DNA of 64,000 bases, taken from NCBI RefSeq assembly GCF_014189455.1, contig NZ_CP050296.1, positions 620,001 to 684,000 on the forward strand. The letters run 5' to 3'. The position numbers were made by a program, and so were the translations under genes. This document shows, piece by piece, positions 44,116 through 54,291 of this stretch. Origin of the DNA: Mesorhizobium huakuii. Lineage in GTDB: Bacteria > Pseudomonadota > Alphaproteobacteria > Rhizobiales > Rhizobiaceae. Below the pieces are notes generated by a model. It did no database searches, was not told where the DNA came from, and was given only the letters and a program-made list of their open reading frames with translations. Numbering within the stretch: position 1 is the stretch's first letter; every line of letters starts with the position of its first letter.

Positions 44116-45336
44116 CTATGATTCGGGAGCCACCAGCGGCGTGCGTATGTCCGAAACGAGTTTGACCAGATCGGCTTGGCGTCTCGTGCCGGTTTTGGCG
44201 AAGATACGGTTGAGGTGGGTCTTCAAGGTGTTTTCGCCGATGCCGAGCGACACCGCGCTTTTCGACCCGGACAATCCGCTGCCGATGCGCAGCAGCACCC
44301 GCGCCTCCGTGGGCGTAAGGTCGAACAGCGTGGTCAGAACGGCCTCCGGCAGTGGCGAAGAGGACGTCGTGGTCGAGACGAAGACGGCGGCACAGGCGGG
44401 CCGGAAAGCCGCGCGCGCGGTGCCTTCGGTCAACGGCAGCACATAGGCGACCGCGGGCGGCTGGCCCGGGGCCGAAATCGGCAGGCCTATGCCGCGGGCG
44501 CCAAGCGAGGCATCGGCATGCCCGGCACTGGCGATCGCTTCCAGCAAGGCGCGGGCCACCGCTGGATTCTGCGGCTGGAGCTGGCCCTTCCTGGAAAGAA
44601 TGGGACCTTGCTCGGAAAACATCCGATCGGCAGCCGCATTCGCATGGAGGATTGCTCCGTCGGCGCCAGTAAGAACAACAGGCACAGCGAAATGGTCGAG
44701 CGTCTGGCGATAGAGATTGGCGGTAATGCGGGTTTGATCGAACAGATCTCCGATCAGGGAAGCACGGCGCAGATGCGGCGAGAGCAAGGCCAGGAAACGC
44801 TGTTCTTCAACTGATATTGCCCCCCTGCTGGCCCGCGTGGTGCAGCCCAGGAGCCCGATTCGGTCCGGCGTATGAACGAATTTGACGATACAGCCTTCGC
44901 GCAATCCCTGCGGTCCGGCCCAATTCCGAAAAAATGCCGTCAGCTGGAGCTCGGCTTCACTCATTAGCGAAAGCGTCGTAACGGGCGTGTCGATGTCGCC
45001 GACGACCGCCGCCTTCAGTCCAGGAATTCCATCAAAGTCATAGTCTTCCTGGAGAACCCGCATTTGCGCAGGATCCCAAGGCGACTGGGCCATGAAACGG
45101 CCATGATTATCGGCAGTTCTGGCAAGAGCAATTGTGGAATAGGCCGCATCGACAGCTTCTGTGATACGGGTCATTACTCCAGACCAGCCCTCCGGATTCA
45201 AAACACAATCATATATATCAGCGATAATCGAAGAAAGTACTTCGATCCCCAGCCCTTCTACCACCACCCCTCTCCCTAACATGCCCCGATCTCGCTGCTC
45301 AAGATTTCGCGGCGTCATACTTTCGGGTGACGCCAC
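44116..45336 (-). CDS. LuxR-family transcriptional regulator
   Basis: A 406-residue protein. The N-terminal half is a PAS/GAF-like sensor (MTRITEAVDAAYSTIALART). The C-terminal GerE/LuxR HTH is LTPTEARVLLRIGSGLSGSK, followed by GIGENTLKTHLNRIF. There is no receiver domain, so it is not a classical response regulator. The ligand and targets are unknown; a decayed AraC gene and the autotransporter lie upstream on the other strand. Confidence 0.9.
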   Translation of the reverse strand: MASPESMTPRNLEQRDRGMLGRGVVVEGLGIEVLSSIIADIYDCVLNPEGWSGVMTRITEAVDAAYSTIALARTADNHGRFMAQSPWDPAQMRVLQEDYDFDGIPGLKAAVVGDIDTPVTTLSLMSEAELQLTAFFRNWAGPQGLREGCIVKFVHTPDRIGLLGCTTRASRGAISVEEQRFLALLSPHLRRASLIGDLFDQTRITANLYRQTLDHFAVPVVLTGADGAILHANAAADRMFSEQGPILSRKGQLQPQNPAVARALLEAIASAGHADASLGARGIGLPISAPGQPPAVAYVLPLTEGTARAAFRPACAAVFVSTTTSSSPLPEAVLTTLFDLTPTEARVLLRIGSGLSGSKSAVSLGIGENTLKTHLNRIFAKTGTRRQADLVKLVSDIRTPLVAPES

Positions 45337-45401
45337 GCGTGATTGAGCTCGACTAAGGAGTTAAGCTGATAAGCTGAACACCAGGTGACTAATGTTGCTG
45401 G

Positions 45402-46458
45402 TTGTTCCGGGAATGGGAAGCATCGCGTTCGATTTTTTTGAAGCCGTGGGGGCTTTGCCGGGGTCTTCGATTGTCGCGAGAGACGGGGTTTTCGTCGACT
45501 GATTTGCCGTCGCATCTCAGCGAACGCGATCGATTTCCCCTCTGGCAAGACATCCATGTCGCGGAGATTGCCGGTCGAATACGGCATATCGGAAGACCTG
45601 CCTTTCGAAGCTGCGATCGAAGCCACGGCTGTCGGATCACTGGTTCTTCAGCAGATGTCCGGGACGATCAGGCACGCGACGAGGAAGGCGAGCAACATCG
45701 CCCGTGACAGCAATGGATAACAACGATGATGGATATCTCCTGCTGATCAACAACACCGACACCGTGTTGAGTGGGGCACAAGCCGGCCGCGAATATGGTG
45801 TCGGCCCAGGAGAAGCGGTCCTGGTCACAGCATCGGAAGCGCTGAAATCGGAAGCGCTGAAAATGGCCGGCGCCGACTGGAATGTGTGGACGACCGTGGT
45901 GGTCCCACGTGCTGCCCTCATACAGACCTTCCCGCAGATCGATGACAGGCTGGCGTTGAAGATCGGCGCCGACAACGAAGCTCTCGATCTTCTCAAACGG
46001 TATTGCCAGTTGCTTGAAACCGGCCGCCCCCTTGTCTCACCCGATCTCATATCGCACGCAACAGAAACGATCGTCGATCTGATCGGGCTGGTGACAGGCG
46101 CGAAGGGCGAGGCTGCCGAACTGGCCGGCCCGCGGGCCTGCGGGCAGCCAGGCTGCAGGCAGTCCTGGCCAAGATCGCGGACAATTTCGCCAGTCCCGGC
46201 ATCTCCGCGCAAGGCGTCGCAAAGGAACTCGGCCTGTCGGCGCGCTATGTCCAGGATTTGCTTCAGGAGACAGGCATCAGCTTCTCCGAGCGCGTTCTCG
46301 AACTGCGCTTGCAGAGCGCCCATAGGATGCTGTCGCAGAGGAATAGTGTCGAGATGCGGGTCGGCGAAATCGCCATGACAAGCGGATTCAGCGATGTGTC
46401 TTACTTCAATCGCTGCTTCCGTCGTCGCTTCGGCTATACGCCAACGGGCGCAAGATAA
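45402..46458 (+). pseudogene. AraC-family regulator, decayed by several frameshifts
   Basis: Three reading frames together give one AraC-type regulator. Frame one contains STDLPSHLSERDRFPLWQDI; near 45573 it shifts to a frame reading VEYGISEDLPFEAAIEA and GTIRHATRKASNIARD; near 45715 it shifts again to NNDDGYLLLINNTDTV; near 46130 it shifts a third time to GLRAARLQAVLAKIAD and the HTH region ending FSDVSYFNRCFRRRFGYTP. An in-frame 15-bp tandem duplication (tcggaagcgctgaaa, 45833-45862) also occurs. With three shifts it is very likely a true pseudogene. The start is uncertain. Confidence 0.75.
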
Positions 46459-46689
46459 ACCTGGGCACGTCCGACAACGGCCAGGCGACGCGATTTCCGG
46501 TTTCCCTCTCCGTCAGAAGCCGATGCCCAAAGCGCCTGGGGCGATCGATGATGCAATTTCACCACAAGTGCGCAGAAATGCGCTCGGCACCTCTTTCCAG
46601 TCCAATTCCAGTGCGGTCCTGCCCAAGACAACGCCTGGCCGTAATGACATGTCGGCTGTGGGCAAACGACTGTCGCGTCGGGGGATTGA

Positions 46690-49600
46690 ATGCAGCAGAA
46701 TATGTTCGGAAGCCGCAAGGCGTCGCTGACTTTCGTCGCGCCGACGAGTTACCTCAACCTACGCGACAACCTGCGCTCGCAGGCGAGTCGGCTTGCGCTG
46801 CGATCCGCAATCGGCATCGCCACGGCTGCGGGCGTGAGCCTGCTGGCACCCGCCCAGGCCTGGGCGGATTGTCTCGTCGGCGCGACCACTGTCCAATGCG
46901 ACACGACCTCCACCACCGACACGACCTTTCCCGCCAACGCACCCAGTGACCGCGCCTATCAGGGCTTGTTGCCCGTGCCGGTCGACGTGACCGTCGATGC
47001 GGGAACGACGATAAGCGGGAATGGCCTTGCGGTCACCAACACCGGCACCGGCGGCGTCACAGTCACCAACAATGGTACGATCAGTGTCGATACCGGCAAC
47101 ACGCCGACCGCGGGCGGCACGGCGGCGCTGTCGATCTCGGCGGCCGGCGGCGCGATCACCTACACGGGTGGAAACATCATCAACCATGGCGCCGGCAACG
47201 CGTTCGATGTGTCGCAAACGGCCGGCGCCGGTTCGGTGAGCATCAACGTCTCCGGCAATATCTTTTCGGCGACAGGCGAAGGCATCGTCATCCGCGACGT
47301 CGCGACCAGCACCGGCATTTCGGTGACCACCAACGATGTCACCGCGCTGACGGCGGGCAAGGACGCGATCGACGCCCAGAGCCAGTCGTTGACAGGCAAT
47401 GTCGTCGAGGTCGCCAACGGCAACCTCCAGGCGGGCAATGCCGGCATGGTGGCCGCGATCCTCAACGCCGCGGCGACCGGCAACATCGACGTGACCGCCA
47501 ACGGGTCGCTCGACGCCCGCTTCGGCATCGATGCCGAGAACTTCGGCTCGGGCTCCACCAGCGTCACCACGGTCGGCCCGGTCAATGTGACCACCGGCAA
47601 CGGCATCTTCGCGCTGTCGACCGGCGGCAATGTCATCGTGAACGCGGGCGATGTCACCTCGACCGGCAACACCGCGATCATCGCCCAGCAGACCAAGGTC
47701 GCTGGTACGGGCTTGATCGGCGTGACCGCGGGCAACGTCTCGGGCACGACGGGCATCGATGCGCACAACTTCGGTACGGGCGACATCGGCATCGTCGCCA
47801 ATGGCACGGTGACCGGCACTGCCGCCGAGGGCATCAAGGCTGTCGGCAACGCCGGCGTGTTCGTGTCGGTGAACCAGACGGTGACTGGCGCGACGCTTGG
47901 CCTGAGTTTGGTTGGCGGCACCGGCGGCACGGGGAACATCTCGGTGACCGGCACCGGCGGGTTCGTCGGCGGCAGCGGCGACGCGGCAAACATCCTCAAC
48001 AACGGCTCGGGCACGGTCACGGTCGACATCTCGGGCGCGAGCAGCTCGACCGGCGGCGAAGGCATCTTCGTGCGCGACGTGGCGACCAGCACCGGCATCA
48101 GCGTGACCACAGGCGCGGTCACCGCGCTGACGGCGGGCAAGGACGCGATCGACGTCCAGAGCCAGTCGTTGACAGGCAATGTCATCGAGGTCGCCAACGG
48201 CAATCTCCAGGCGGGCAACGCCGGCATGGTGGCCGCGATCCTCAACGCTGCGGCGACCGGCTATATCTCTGTGACCGCCAACGGGTCGCTCGACGCCCGG
48301 TTCGGCATCGATGCCGAGAACTTCGGCTCGGGCTCGACCAGTGTCATCACGGTTGGTCCCGTTACCGCGACCACCGGCAACGGCATCTTTGCGCTGACGA
48401 CCGGCGGCACCGCCGTCGTGATCGCGGGGGATGTCACCTCGACCGGCAACACCGCGATCATCGCCCAGCAGACCAAGGTCGCTGGCACGGGCTTGATCGA
48501 CGTGACCGCAGGCAACGTCTCGGGCACGACAGGTATCGATGCGCACAACTTCGGCACGGGCGCGACCAGCGTCACCGCCAATGGCACGGTGACCGGCACG
48601 CTCGCCGAGGGCATCAAGGCGACCGGCAACGGCGCGGTGAGCGTATCGGTCGCCGACACGGTGACCGGCGCGACGCGCGGCCTCAGTCTGGTTGGCGGCA
48701 CCGGCGGCACGGGGAACATCTCGGTGACCGGCACCGGCGGGTTCGTCGGCGGCAGCGGCGACGCGGCAAACATCCTCAACAACGGCTCGGGCACGGTCAC
48801 GGTCGACATCTCGGGCGCGAGCAGCTCGACCGGCGGCGAAGGCATCTTCGTGCGCGACGTGGCGACCAGCACCGGCATCAGCGTGACCACAGGCGCGGTC
48901 ACCGCGCTGACGGCGGGCAAGGACGCGATCGACGTCCAGAGCCAGTCGTTGACAGGCAATGTCATCGAGGTCGCCAACGGCAATCTCCAGGCGGGCAACG
49001 CCGGCATGGTGGCCGCGATCCTCAACGCTGCGGCGACCGGCTATATCTCTGTGACCGCCAACGGGTCGCTCGACGCCCGGTTCGGCATCGATGCCGAGAA
49101 CTTCGGCTCGGGCTCGACCAGTGTCATCACGGTTGGTCCCGTTACCGCGACCACCGGCAACGGCATCTTTGCGCTGACGACCGGCGGCACCGCCGTCGTG
49201 ATCGCGGGGGATGTCACCTCGACCGGCAACACCGCGATCATCGCCCAGCAGACCAAGGTCGCTGGCACGGGCTTGATCGACGTGACCGCAGGCAACGTCT
49301 CGGGCACGACAGGTATCGATGCGCACAACTTCGGCACGGGCGCGACCAGCGTCACCGCCAATGGCACGGTGACCGGCACGCTCGCCGAGGGCATCAAGGC
49401 GACCGGCAACGGCGCGGTGAGCGTATCGGTCGCCGACACGGTGACCGGCGCGACGCGCGGCCTCAGTCTGGTTGGCGGCACCGGCGGTTCGGGCGACATC
49501 TCGGTGACCGGCACCGGCGGGTTCGTCGGCGGCAGCGGCGACGCGGCAAACATCCTCAATGGCGGCTCGGGCACGGTCACGGTCGACATCTCGGGCGCCA

Positions 49601-51888
49601 GCAGCTCGACCGGCGGCGAAGGCATCTTCGTGCGCGACACTTCGGCCGGCGGCAAGATCAGCGTCACCACCGGCGCGGTCACCGCGCTGACGGCTGGCAA
49701 GGATGGCATCGACGTCCAGAGCCACTCGGTGATCGGCAATATCACCGAGGTCGCCAATGGCGACATCAAGGCCGGCAATGCCGGCATGGTGGCCGCCTTC
49801 CTCAACGCTGCGGCCGTCGGCAACATCGACGTGACCGCCAACGGATCGATCGATGCGCGGTTCGGCATCGACGCCGAGAACTTCGGCTCGGGCTCGACCA
49901 AGGTGACCACGGTCGGCCCGGTGACCACGACCAACGGCAACGGCATCTTCGCGCGGTCGAGCGGCGGCGACGTGACGGTCAACGCCGGCGATGTCACCTC
50001 CACCGGCAACACCGCCATCGTCGCACGACAGACCGGCGTTGGCGCGATCGCCATCACCACCAGCGGCACCGTCGAAGGCTCCCTCGCGGCGATCGACGCA
50101 CAATCAAACGCCGGCCACGCCATCGGCATCACTCTTTCCGGCGCGACGCACAACAGCGCTCAGACGGCCACAGCGCTGGCCATCGTCACGGCCGGCGGCG
50201 CCACCACGCTCACCAATGACGGCGCGCTGCTTGGCCGGGTGACGCTTGGCGACTTCGTCGACAAGGTGACCAACAACGCCACCTGGACGACCGGCGGCAC
50301 CAGCCAGTTCGGCGCCGGCTTCGACAGCTTGATCAACGCGGCCTCGGCAACGCTCGTCACCGCCAGCATTGGCGCATCACTCGAGACCACGACCTTCAGC
50401 GGCCTCGAATCCCTGTCGAATTCCGGACTTTTGACCATGCAGGACGGCGGCGCCGGCGACCGCACCCTGGTTTCGGGCAATGTGACGCTGGCGGCCGGCT
50501 CGACCTACGCCATCGACATCGGCGGGGCTCAGTCGGATCTGCTTCATGCCTCCGGCACCGCCGACATCACCGGCTCGACGCTGGCGGTCAATATACAGGG
50601 CGGCCTGCAGTTCGGTTCCCACTATACGGTGCTGACCGCCGATCTCGGACTGGCCGGCCACTTCGCCGACGTGACAGGAATCACCAACACCGCGTTCCTG
50701 TCGGTGATCGATACCTATGACTTCAACAACGCCTATCTCGACGTGTTGAAGACGCAAACCTTCGCCGATGCCGGGCTGACGCCCAACCAGATCGCCACCG
50801 GCCAAGGGCTCGACAGCATTCCGGCATCCGGATCACTGTTCAATGCCGTCGCCGGCCTGGCCACCGACGCCGAGGCACGCGCCGCCTTCGACCAACTGTC
50901 GGGTGAGATCCATGCCTCGGCCAAGGGAATGCTGGTGGAGGACTCGAGCTTCATCCGCGACGCCGCCAGCAACCGCATCGCTGCAGCCTTCGGCGATGCT
51001 GGTGCCGCCGCATTGCCGGTCATGGCCTATGGCGAAGGCGGGCCGGAAATGGTCGCCGCCGACACCGACCGCTTCGCCGTCTGGGGCCAGGCCTTCGGCT
51101 CCTGGGGCAACACGGATTCCGACGGCAACGCCGCCGCCTTCGACCGCTCGACAGGCGGCCTGCTGGCCGGCGCCGACACGCTGGTCGGCGGCTGGCGCGT
51201 CGGCCTGCTCGGCGGGTACAGCCATTCCTCCTTCAACGCCGACGATCGTAATTCCTCCGGCAAGAGCGACAACTACCATCTCGGCCTCTATGGCGGCACC
51301 AACTGGGGCGCCATCGCCTTCCGCACCGGTGCGGCCTATAGCTGGAGCAGCCTCTCGACACATCGCTCCGTTGCCTTCAACGGCTTCGCGGATGCGCTGT
51401 CGGCCCACTACGATGCCGGCACCGCGCAGGTCTTTGGCGAACTCGCCTACAAGGCCGATGCGGGCCGCTTCAAGTTCGAGCCTTTCGCCAATCTCGCTTA
51501 TGTCAGCGTGCACACGGACGGCTTCACCGAAACAGGTGGCGCTGCCGCACTGACCAGTGCCGGTTCGACCACCGACGCGACCTTCACCACGCTCGGGTTG
51601 CGGGGCTCGACCGACTTCGCGCTGGGCGGCATCGACGCCACCGCGCGCGGCACGCTCGGCTGGCGCCATGCCTTTGGCGATGTCACGCCGACCTCCAGCT
51701 TCGCCTTCGCTGGCGGCAACGCCTTCACCATCGCCGGCGTGCCGATCGCCAGGGACAGCGCGATCATCGAGGCTGGTATCGACATGAAAATGTCGCCCAA
51801 TGCGACGCTCGGCCTGTCCTATACCGGGCAATTCGGCGGCGGCACGGTCGATAACGGCGCCAGGGCAAACCTCAGCGTCAAGTTCTGA
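46690..51888 (+). CDS. Giant autotransporter with internal 260-residue repeats
   Basis: A 1732-residue type V secretion protein. An extended signal (LRSAIGIATAAGVSLLAPAQ, ending QAWA) is followed by a Gly/Thr/Ala/Val/Asn-rich passenger, predicted to be a beta-helix, containing four repeats of about 260 residues (GGEGIFVRD..., SLDARFGIDAENFGSGST, VSGTTGIDAHNFGTG). The C-terminal barrel (from about residue 1460, FAVWGQAFGSWGN) ends in Phe, as required for outer-membrane insertion. A gggggat ribosome site precedes ATG 46690. Probably a surface adhesin. The regulator upstream is broken. Confidence 0.93.
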   Translation: MQQNMFGSRKASLTFVAPTSYLNLRDNLRSQASRLALRSAIGIATAAGVSLLAPAQAWADCLVGATTVQCDTTSTTDTTFPANAPSDRAYQGLLPVPVDVTVDAGTTISGNGLAVTNTGTGGVTVTNNGTISVDTGNTPTAGGTAALSISAAGGAITYTGGNIINHGAGNAFDVSQTAGAGSVSINVSGNIFSATGEGIVIRDVATSTGISVTTNDVTALTAGKDAIDAQSQSLTGNVVEVANGNLQAGNAGMVAAILNAAATGNIDVTANGSLDARFGIDAENFGSGSTSVTTVGPVNVTTGNGIFALSTGGNVIVNAGDVTSTGNTAIIAQQTKVAGTGLIGVTAGNVSGTTGIDAHNFGTGDIGIVANGTVTGTAAEGIKAVGNAGVFVSVNQTVTGATLGLSLVGGTGGTGNISVTGTGGFVGGSGDAANILNNGSGTVTVDISGASSSTGGEGIFVRDVATSTGISVTTGAVTALTAGKDAIDVQSQSLTGNVIEVANGNLQAGNAGMVAAILNAAATGYISVTANGSLDARFGIDAENFGSGSTSVITVGPVTATTGNGIFALTTGGTAVVIAGDVTSTGNTAIIAQQTKVAGTGLIDVTAGNVSGTTGIDAHNFGTGATSVTANGTVTGTLAEGIKATGNGAVSVSVADTVTGATRGLSLVGGTGGTGNISVTGTGGFVGGSGDAANILNNGSGTVTVDISGASSSTGGEGIFVRDVATSTGISVTTGAVTALTAGKDAIDVQSQSLTGNVIEVANGNLQAGNAGMVAAILNAAATGYISVTANGSLDARFGIDAENFGSGSTSVITVGPVTATTGNGIFALTTGGTAVVIAGDVTSTGNTAIIAQQTKVAGTGLIDVTAGNVSGTTGIDAHNFGTGATSVTANGTVTGTLAEGIKATGNGAVSVSVADTVTGATRGLSLVGGTGGSGDISVTGTGGFVGGSGDAANILNGGSGTVTVDISGASSSTGGEGIFVRDTSAGGKISVTTGAVTALTAGKDGIDVQSHSVIGNITEVANGDIKAGNAGMVAAFLNAAAVGNIDVTANGSIDARFGIDAENFGSGSTKVTTVGPVTTTNGNGIFARSSGGDVTVNAGDVTSTGNTAIVARQTGVGAIAITTSGTVEGSLAAIDAQSNAGHAIGITLSGATHNSAQTATALAIVTAGGATTLTNDGALLGRVTLGDFVDKVTNNATWTTGGTSQFGAGFDSLINAASATLVTASIGASLETTTFSGLESLSNSGLLTMQDGGAGDRTLVSGNVTLAAGSTYAIDIGGAQSDLLHASGTADITGSTLAVNIQGGLQFGSHYTVLTADLGLAGHFADVTGITNTAFLSVIDTYDFNNAYLDVLKTQTFADAGLTPNQIATGQGLDSIPASGSLFNAVAGLATDAEARAAFDQLSGEIHASAKGMLVEDSSFIRDAASNRIAAAFGDAGAAALPVMAYGEGGPEMVAADTDRFAVWGQAFGSWGNTDSDGNAAAFDRSTGGLLAGADTLVGGWRVGLLGGYSHSSFNADDRNSSGKSDNYHLGLYGGTNWGAIAFRTGAAYSWSSLSTHRSVAFNGFADALSAHYDAGTAQVFGELAYKADAGRFKFEPFANLAYVSVHTDGFTETGGAAALTSAGSTTDATFTTLGLRGSTDFALGGIDATARGTLGWRHAFGDVTPTSSFAFAGGNAFTIAGVPIARDSAIIEAGIDMKMSPNATLGLSYTGQFGGGTVDNGARANLSVKF
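47909..49487. repeat. Two tandem 780-bp repeats, identical at DNA level
   Basis: By line-by-line reading, bases 47909-48707 are identical to 48689-49487 (799 matching bases with a 780-bp offset). Flanking repeats (before 47909 and after 49487) are similar but diverged. The offset is a multiple of three, so the frame is kept. It points to a recent duplication or gene conversion. Confidence 0.9.
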
Positions 51889-51949
51889 CGACAGCAGGCC
51901 ACCGGGTCACCGCCAGATTGACGTCGCCGTGCGGCCGATGCGTCCGTCC

Positions 51950-52186
51950 CTACTCCGGCGACGGCACCGGCGGCCTCGAGGTCAGCGCGGTGCCGGCGGC
52001 CGCGACAATGACGGCGGCGATGCCCGCCAGTTGCGGCGAGGTCAGGCCCCCGTGCAGGAACAGGAAGCCGGCGAGCGCGCCAAGCCCCGGCTCCAGGCAG
52101 GTCAGCGTGCCGTAGATGCGGGCCGGCATGCCGGTCAGCGCCACCATCTCCAGGAAGAACGGCAGCGCGCTTGATAACAGGCCGAC
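51950..52186 (-). pseudogene. C-terminal fragment of an EamA/DMT transporter gene
   Basis: Only the last 70-80 codons of an EamA transporter are present (FFLEMVALTGMPARIYGTL, PGLGALAGFLFLHGGLTSPQ, ending PPVPSPE). The fragment is about 90% similar to the end of the intact gene at 54292-55173. Homology stops abruptly at about 52186, where unrelated sequence begins. It lies 62 bp beyond the autotransporter stop and is not expressed as a transporter. Confidence 0.85.
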
Positions 52187-52540
52187 ATGCCGACCCGGTC
52201 CGTCGGCTGCTTCCCGGCTGCTCCGTGAACTGGGCCTATAAGCGCGCTGTCCAGACTTCTACCCGCCAGAACGGGTCCCACACAAACAGCCGGACAACCG
52301 AAGGGCGATATTCTCAAAAAAGGCCGGGCGGACTCGCACAAGATACTTCCGTCAATGTGTAATCGTCGGAGAACAGTTCTCTGCTGCAAATAAATACCCT
52401 CGACACACAACTTCTGTTGATTTCCCGGAAAAAATTTCTCGCGTATAGTGCCAATCCGAGGGTCATGGAAGCCGTAGAGAGCACCCATGCCTGAAACAGG
52501 GGATTTTCAAACATCGAGTTGTAACTGGGGGGGACGGGAC
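52187..52540. other. 354-bp gap upstream of the repeat-bearing membrane protein
   Basis: No gene is seen. AT-richer than its surroundings towards the end, with a possible -10 box TATAGT at 52444-52449 but no clear -35. The strong G-run ctgggggggacggg directly precedes the gene start at 52541. Confidence 0.45.
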
Positions 52541-54224
52541 ATGCTTGAAGGATTGACGGGGTTCAGGGACAAATTGACGTCGCGGTTTGCGGCCAAATGT
52601 TTCGCGATCGCTGGTAGCTTGCTGCTGATTTTATGCCTGGGACGGACCGCATGGCTGGAGCATATTGCCGCGCCGACCCAGTCACTTGCAATGGCCTGGT
52701 TACGCCTGACGGCAAGGTTGTGCCTGAGACACCGCCGGACGACAAGGTTCCGCCTGAGACACCGCCAGACGGCAAGGTTACGCCTGGGACGCCGACAGAC
52801 GAACAGAAGGCGGCGATGGCCGATGGTGCCTTGCAGTTGCTGGCGGTCCGGCCGACGTCGACGGTCATAAATCACCACATCTGCATCGTTGTCGGCGGTG
52901 TCGTGCCACAAGTCGCCGAGGCGCGTCTGGCGGACGACATCATCCAGAAGCGCAAAACGCGTGATGAAGCGCAAGCCGATTACGAAGCCGCAAGCGGATC
53001 GGCGCGCGATGGGGCGTGGAACACGCTACAAGCAACCGACACGGCTCTGCAGAAGGCGCTCACTGCTGCCGCCACCAAGCCGCAACCGATCACCTTGTCG
53101 GTGTTCCTGAACGGCAAGACCTCTTCCGACCTGACGGTTCCGGCCGAAGCCAAGTCAGGCCCGCAGGCCCTTCTGTTCGGCTTGGAGGTTCCCAACGATG
53201 CAGAAAAAGCGGTGCGACCTTCTGGCGCGAACTGCTGAGTGCCCCGACGCCGGACAAGGACTGGACCAAAATTGGTCAGAAGGCCCTCGCCATTGGTCTG
53301 TCGCGAGGCACAACCACCTTGCCGGATACGACGACCGAGACGGTCACGGTCATGGTCTACGATCTCCTGACGCTGGCGATCGGCACCCTTTCGCTTCTGT
53401 GCTTTACCGCTAGCTTCTGCGGACTGGCCAGGCAGACGACGATGCTGCGCGACAACAAGCGCACCCAGAACGACGTGCAGATCGCGACCGACGCGTTGAC
53501 GGCGGCGCAGACGGCAGATCAGGACGCAAAAGCAAAGCTGAAGGACTCCGTCGATGCCGCCGCGGCGGCAAAGACCGGTGTTGCCAACGCAAACGACGCG
53601 GCCGCCAAAGCCGCCGACGATGCCGCCAAAGCCGCCGCTGCCGACGCCGTGGCAAAGGCTGCCGCCGAATCCGAAAGCGCGCAGACAGCCGTGGTCACCG
53701 CAACGGCTGCCGCCAACAATGCGGCCAGCACGTTGAAGGCGGCTCAAGCCAAGGCCGATGAGGCGGCCAAGACTGGCAATATCGAACGGCCGATAGGCCC
53801 CTACAGCCTCGCCCGCACGCAAATGGCCTTCTGGATGTTCCTGACAGTGGCCGGGTTCGTGTTCATCTGGCTGACCATGGGCATCTATCTCGGGCTGATC
53901 ACCAGCGGCATTCTTGTGCTCTTGGGAATCAATGCGACATCCGGAATGGCGGCCATCGGCCTCAACGATGGGAACGACGACACAAGCACCTCGAACTCGT
54001 TCTTTCTGGATATTCTAAGCGATGGCAAAGGACCCGTGCTGCATCGTATCCAGGCGGTGGCGTGGACTTGCATCCTGGGAATCCTGTTCATTTGGAACGT
54101 CGTCTGGAGCTTCACCTTCGTCAACTTCGACACCAATCTGCTGCTGCTGGTCGGTGTGGCGCAGAGCATGTACGTCGGTTTCAAATGGCAGGAAGCGCCG
54201 GCCGCGCCGCCCGATCAGAATTGA
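52541..54224 (+). pseudogene. Large membrane protein with coiled coil and Pro repeat, frameshifted
   Basis: Not recognised. Starting at ATG 52541 there is one hydrophobic helix (AIAGSLLLILCLG); the frame then appears to change between 52633 and 52700. The next frame carries three 10-residue repeats (DGKVVPETPP and variants) and then DEQKAAMADGALQLLAVRPT. A second shift near 53208, in an A-run, leads to FWRELLSAPTPDKDWTKIG, a transmembrane helix, an Ala/Lys-rich coiled coil of about 100 residues, and a C-terminal four-helix membrane part (SLARTQMAFWMFLTVAGFVF). If repaired it is about 560 residues. The two shifts suggest decay or sequence errors. It lies between two copies of an EamA 3' end. 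Confidence 0.6.
52708..52797. repeat. Three 30-bp tandem repeats
   Basis: Units at 52708-52737, 52738-52767 and 52768-52797, each beginning gac and encoding DGKVVPETPP, DDKVPPETPP and DGKVTPGTPT. The frame is kept across units. Confidence 0.85.
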
Positions 54225-54291
54225 TCTGTCGAAAGCATTACGGCCGGGGACTTCCCCCGGCCGGGCGGTTCGGCACGAGCATCGCCGCCCC

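Noticed and set aside
47909..49487. CRISPR-like array
   Set aside because: The repeats are 780 bp long, coding and in tandem, with no short repeat/spacer structure.
46759..50103. Very long open frame on the minus strand opposite the autotransporter
   Set aside because: It mirrors the repeat coding sequence, is rich in Arg/Asp/Gly without domains, and has no ribosome site; it is a by-product of high GC.
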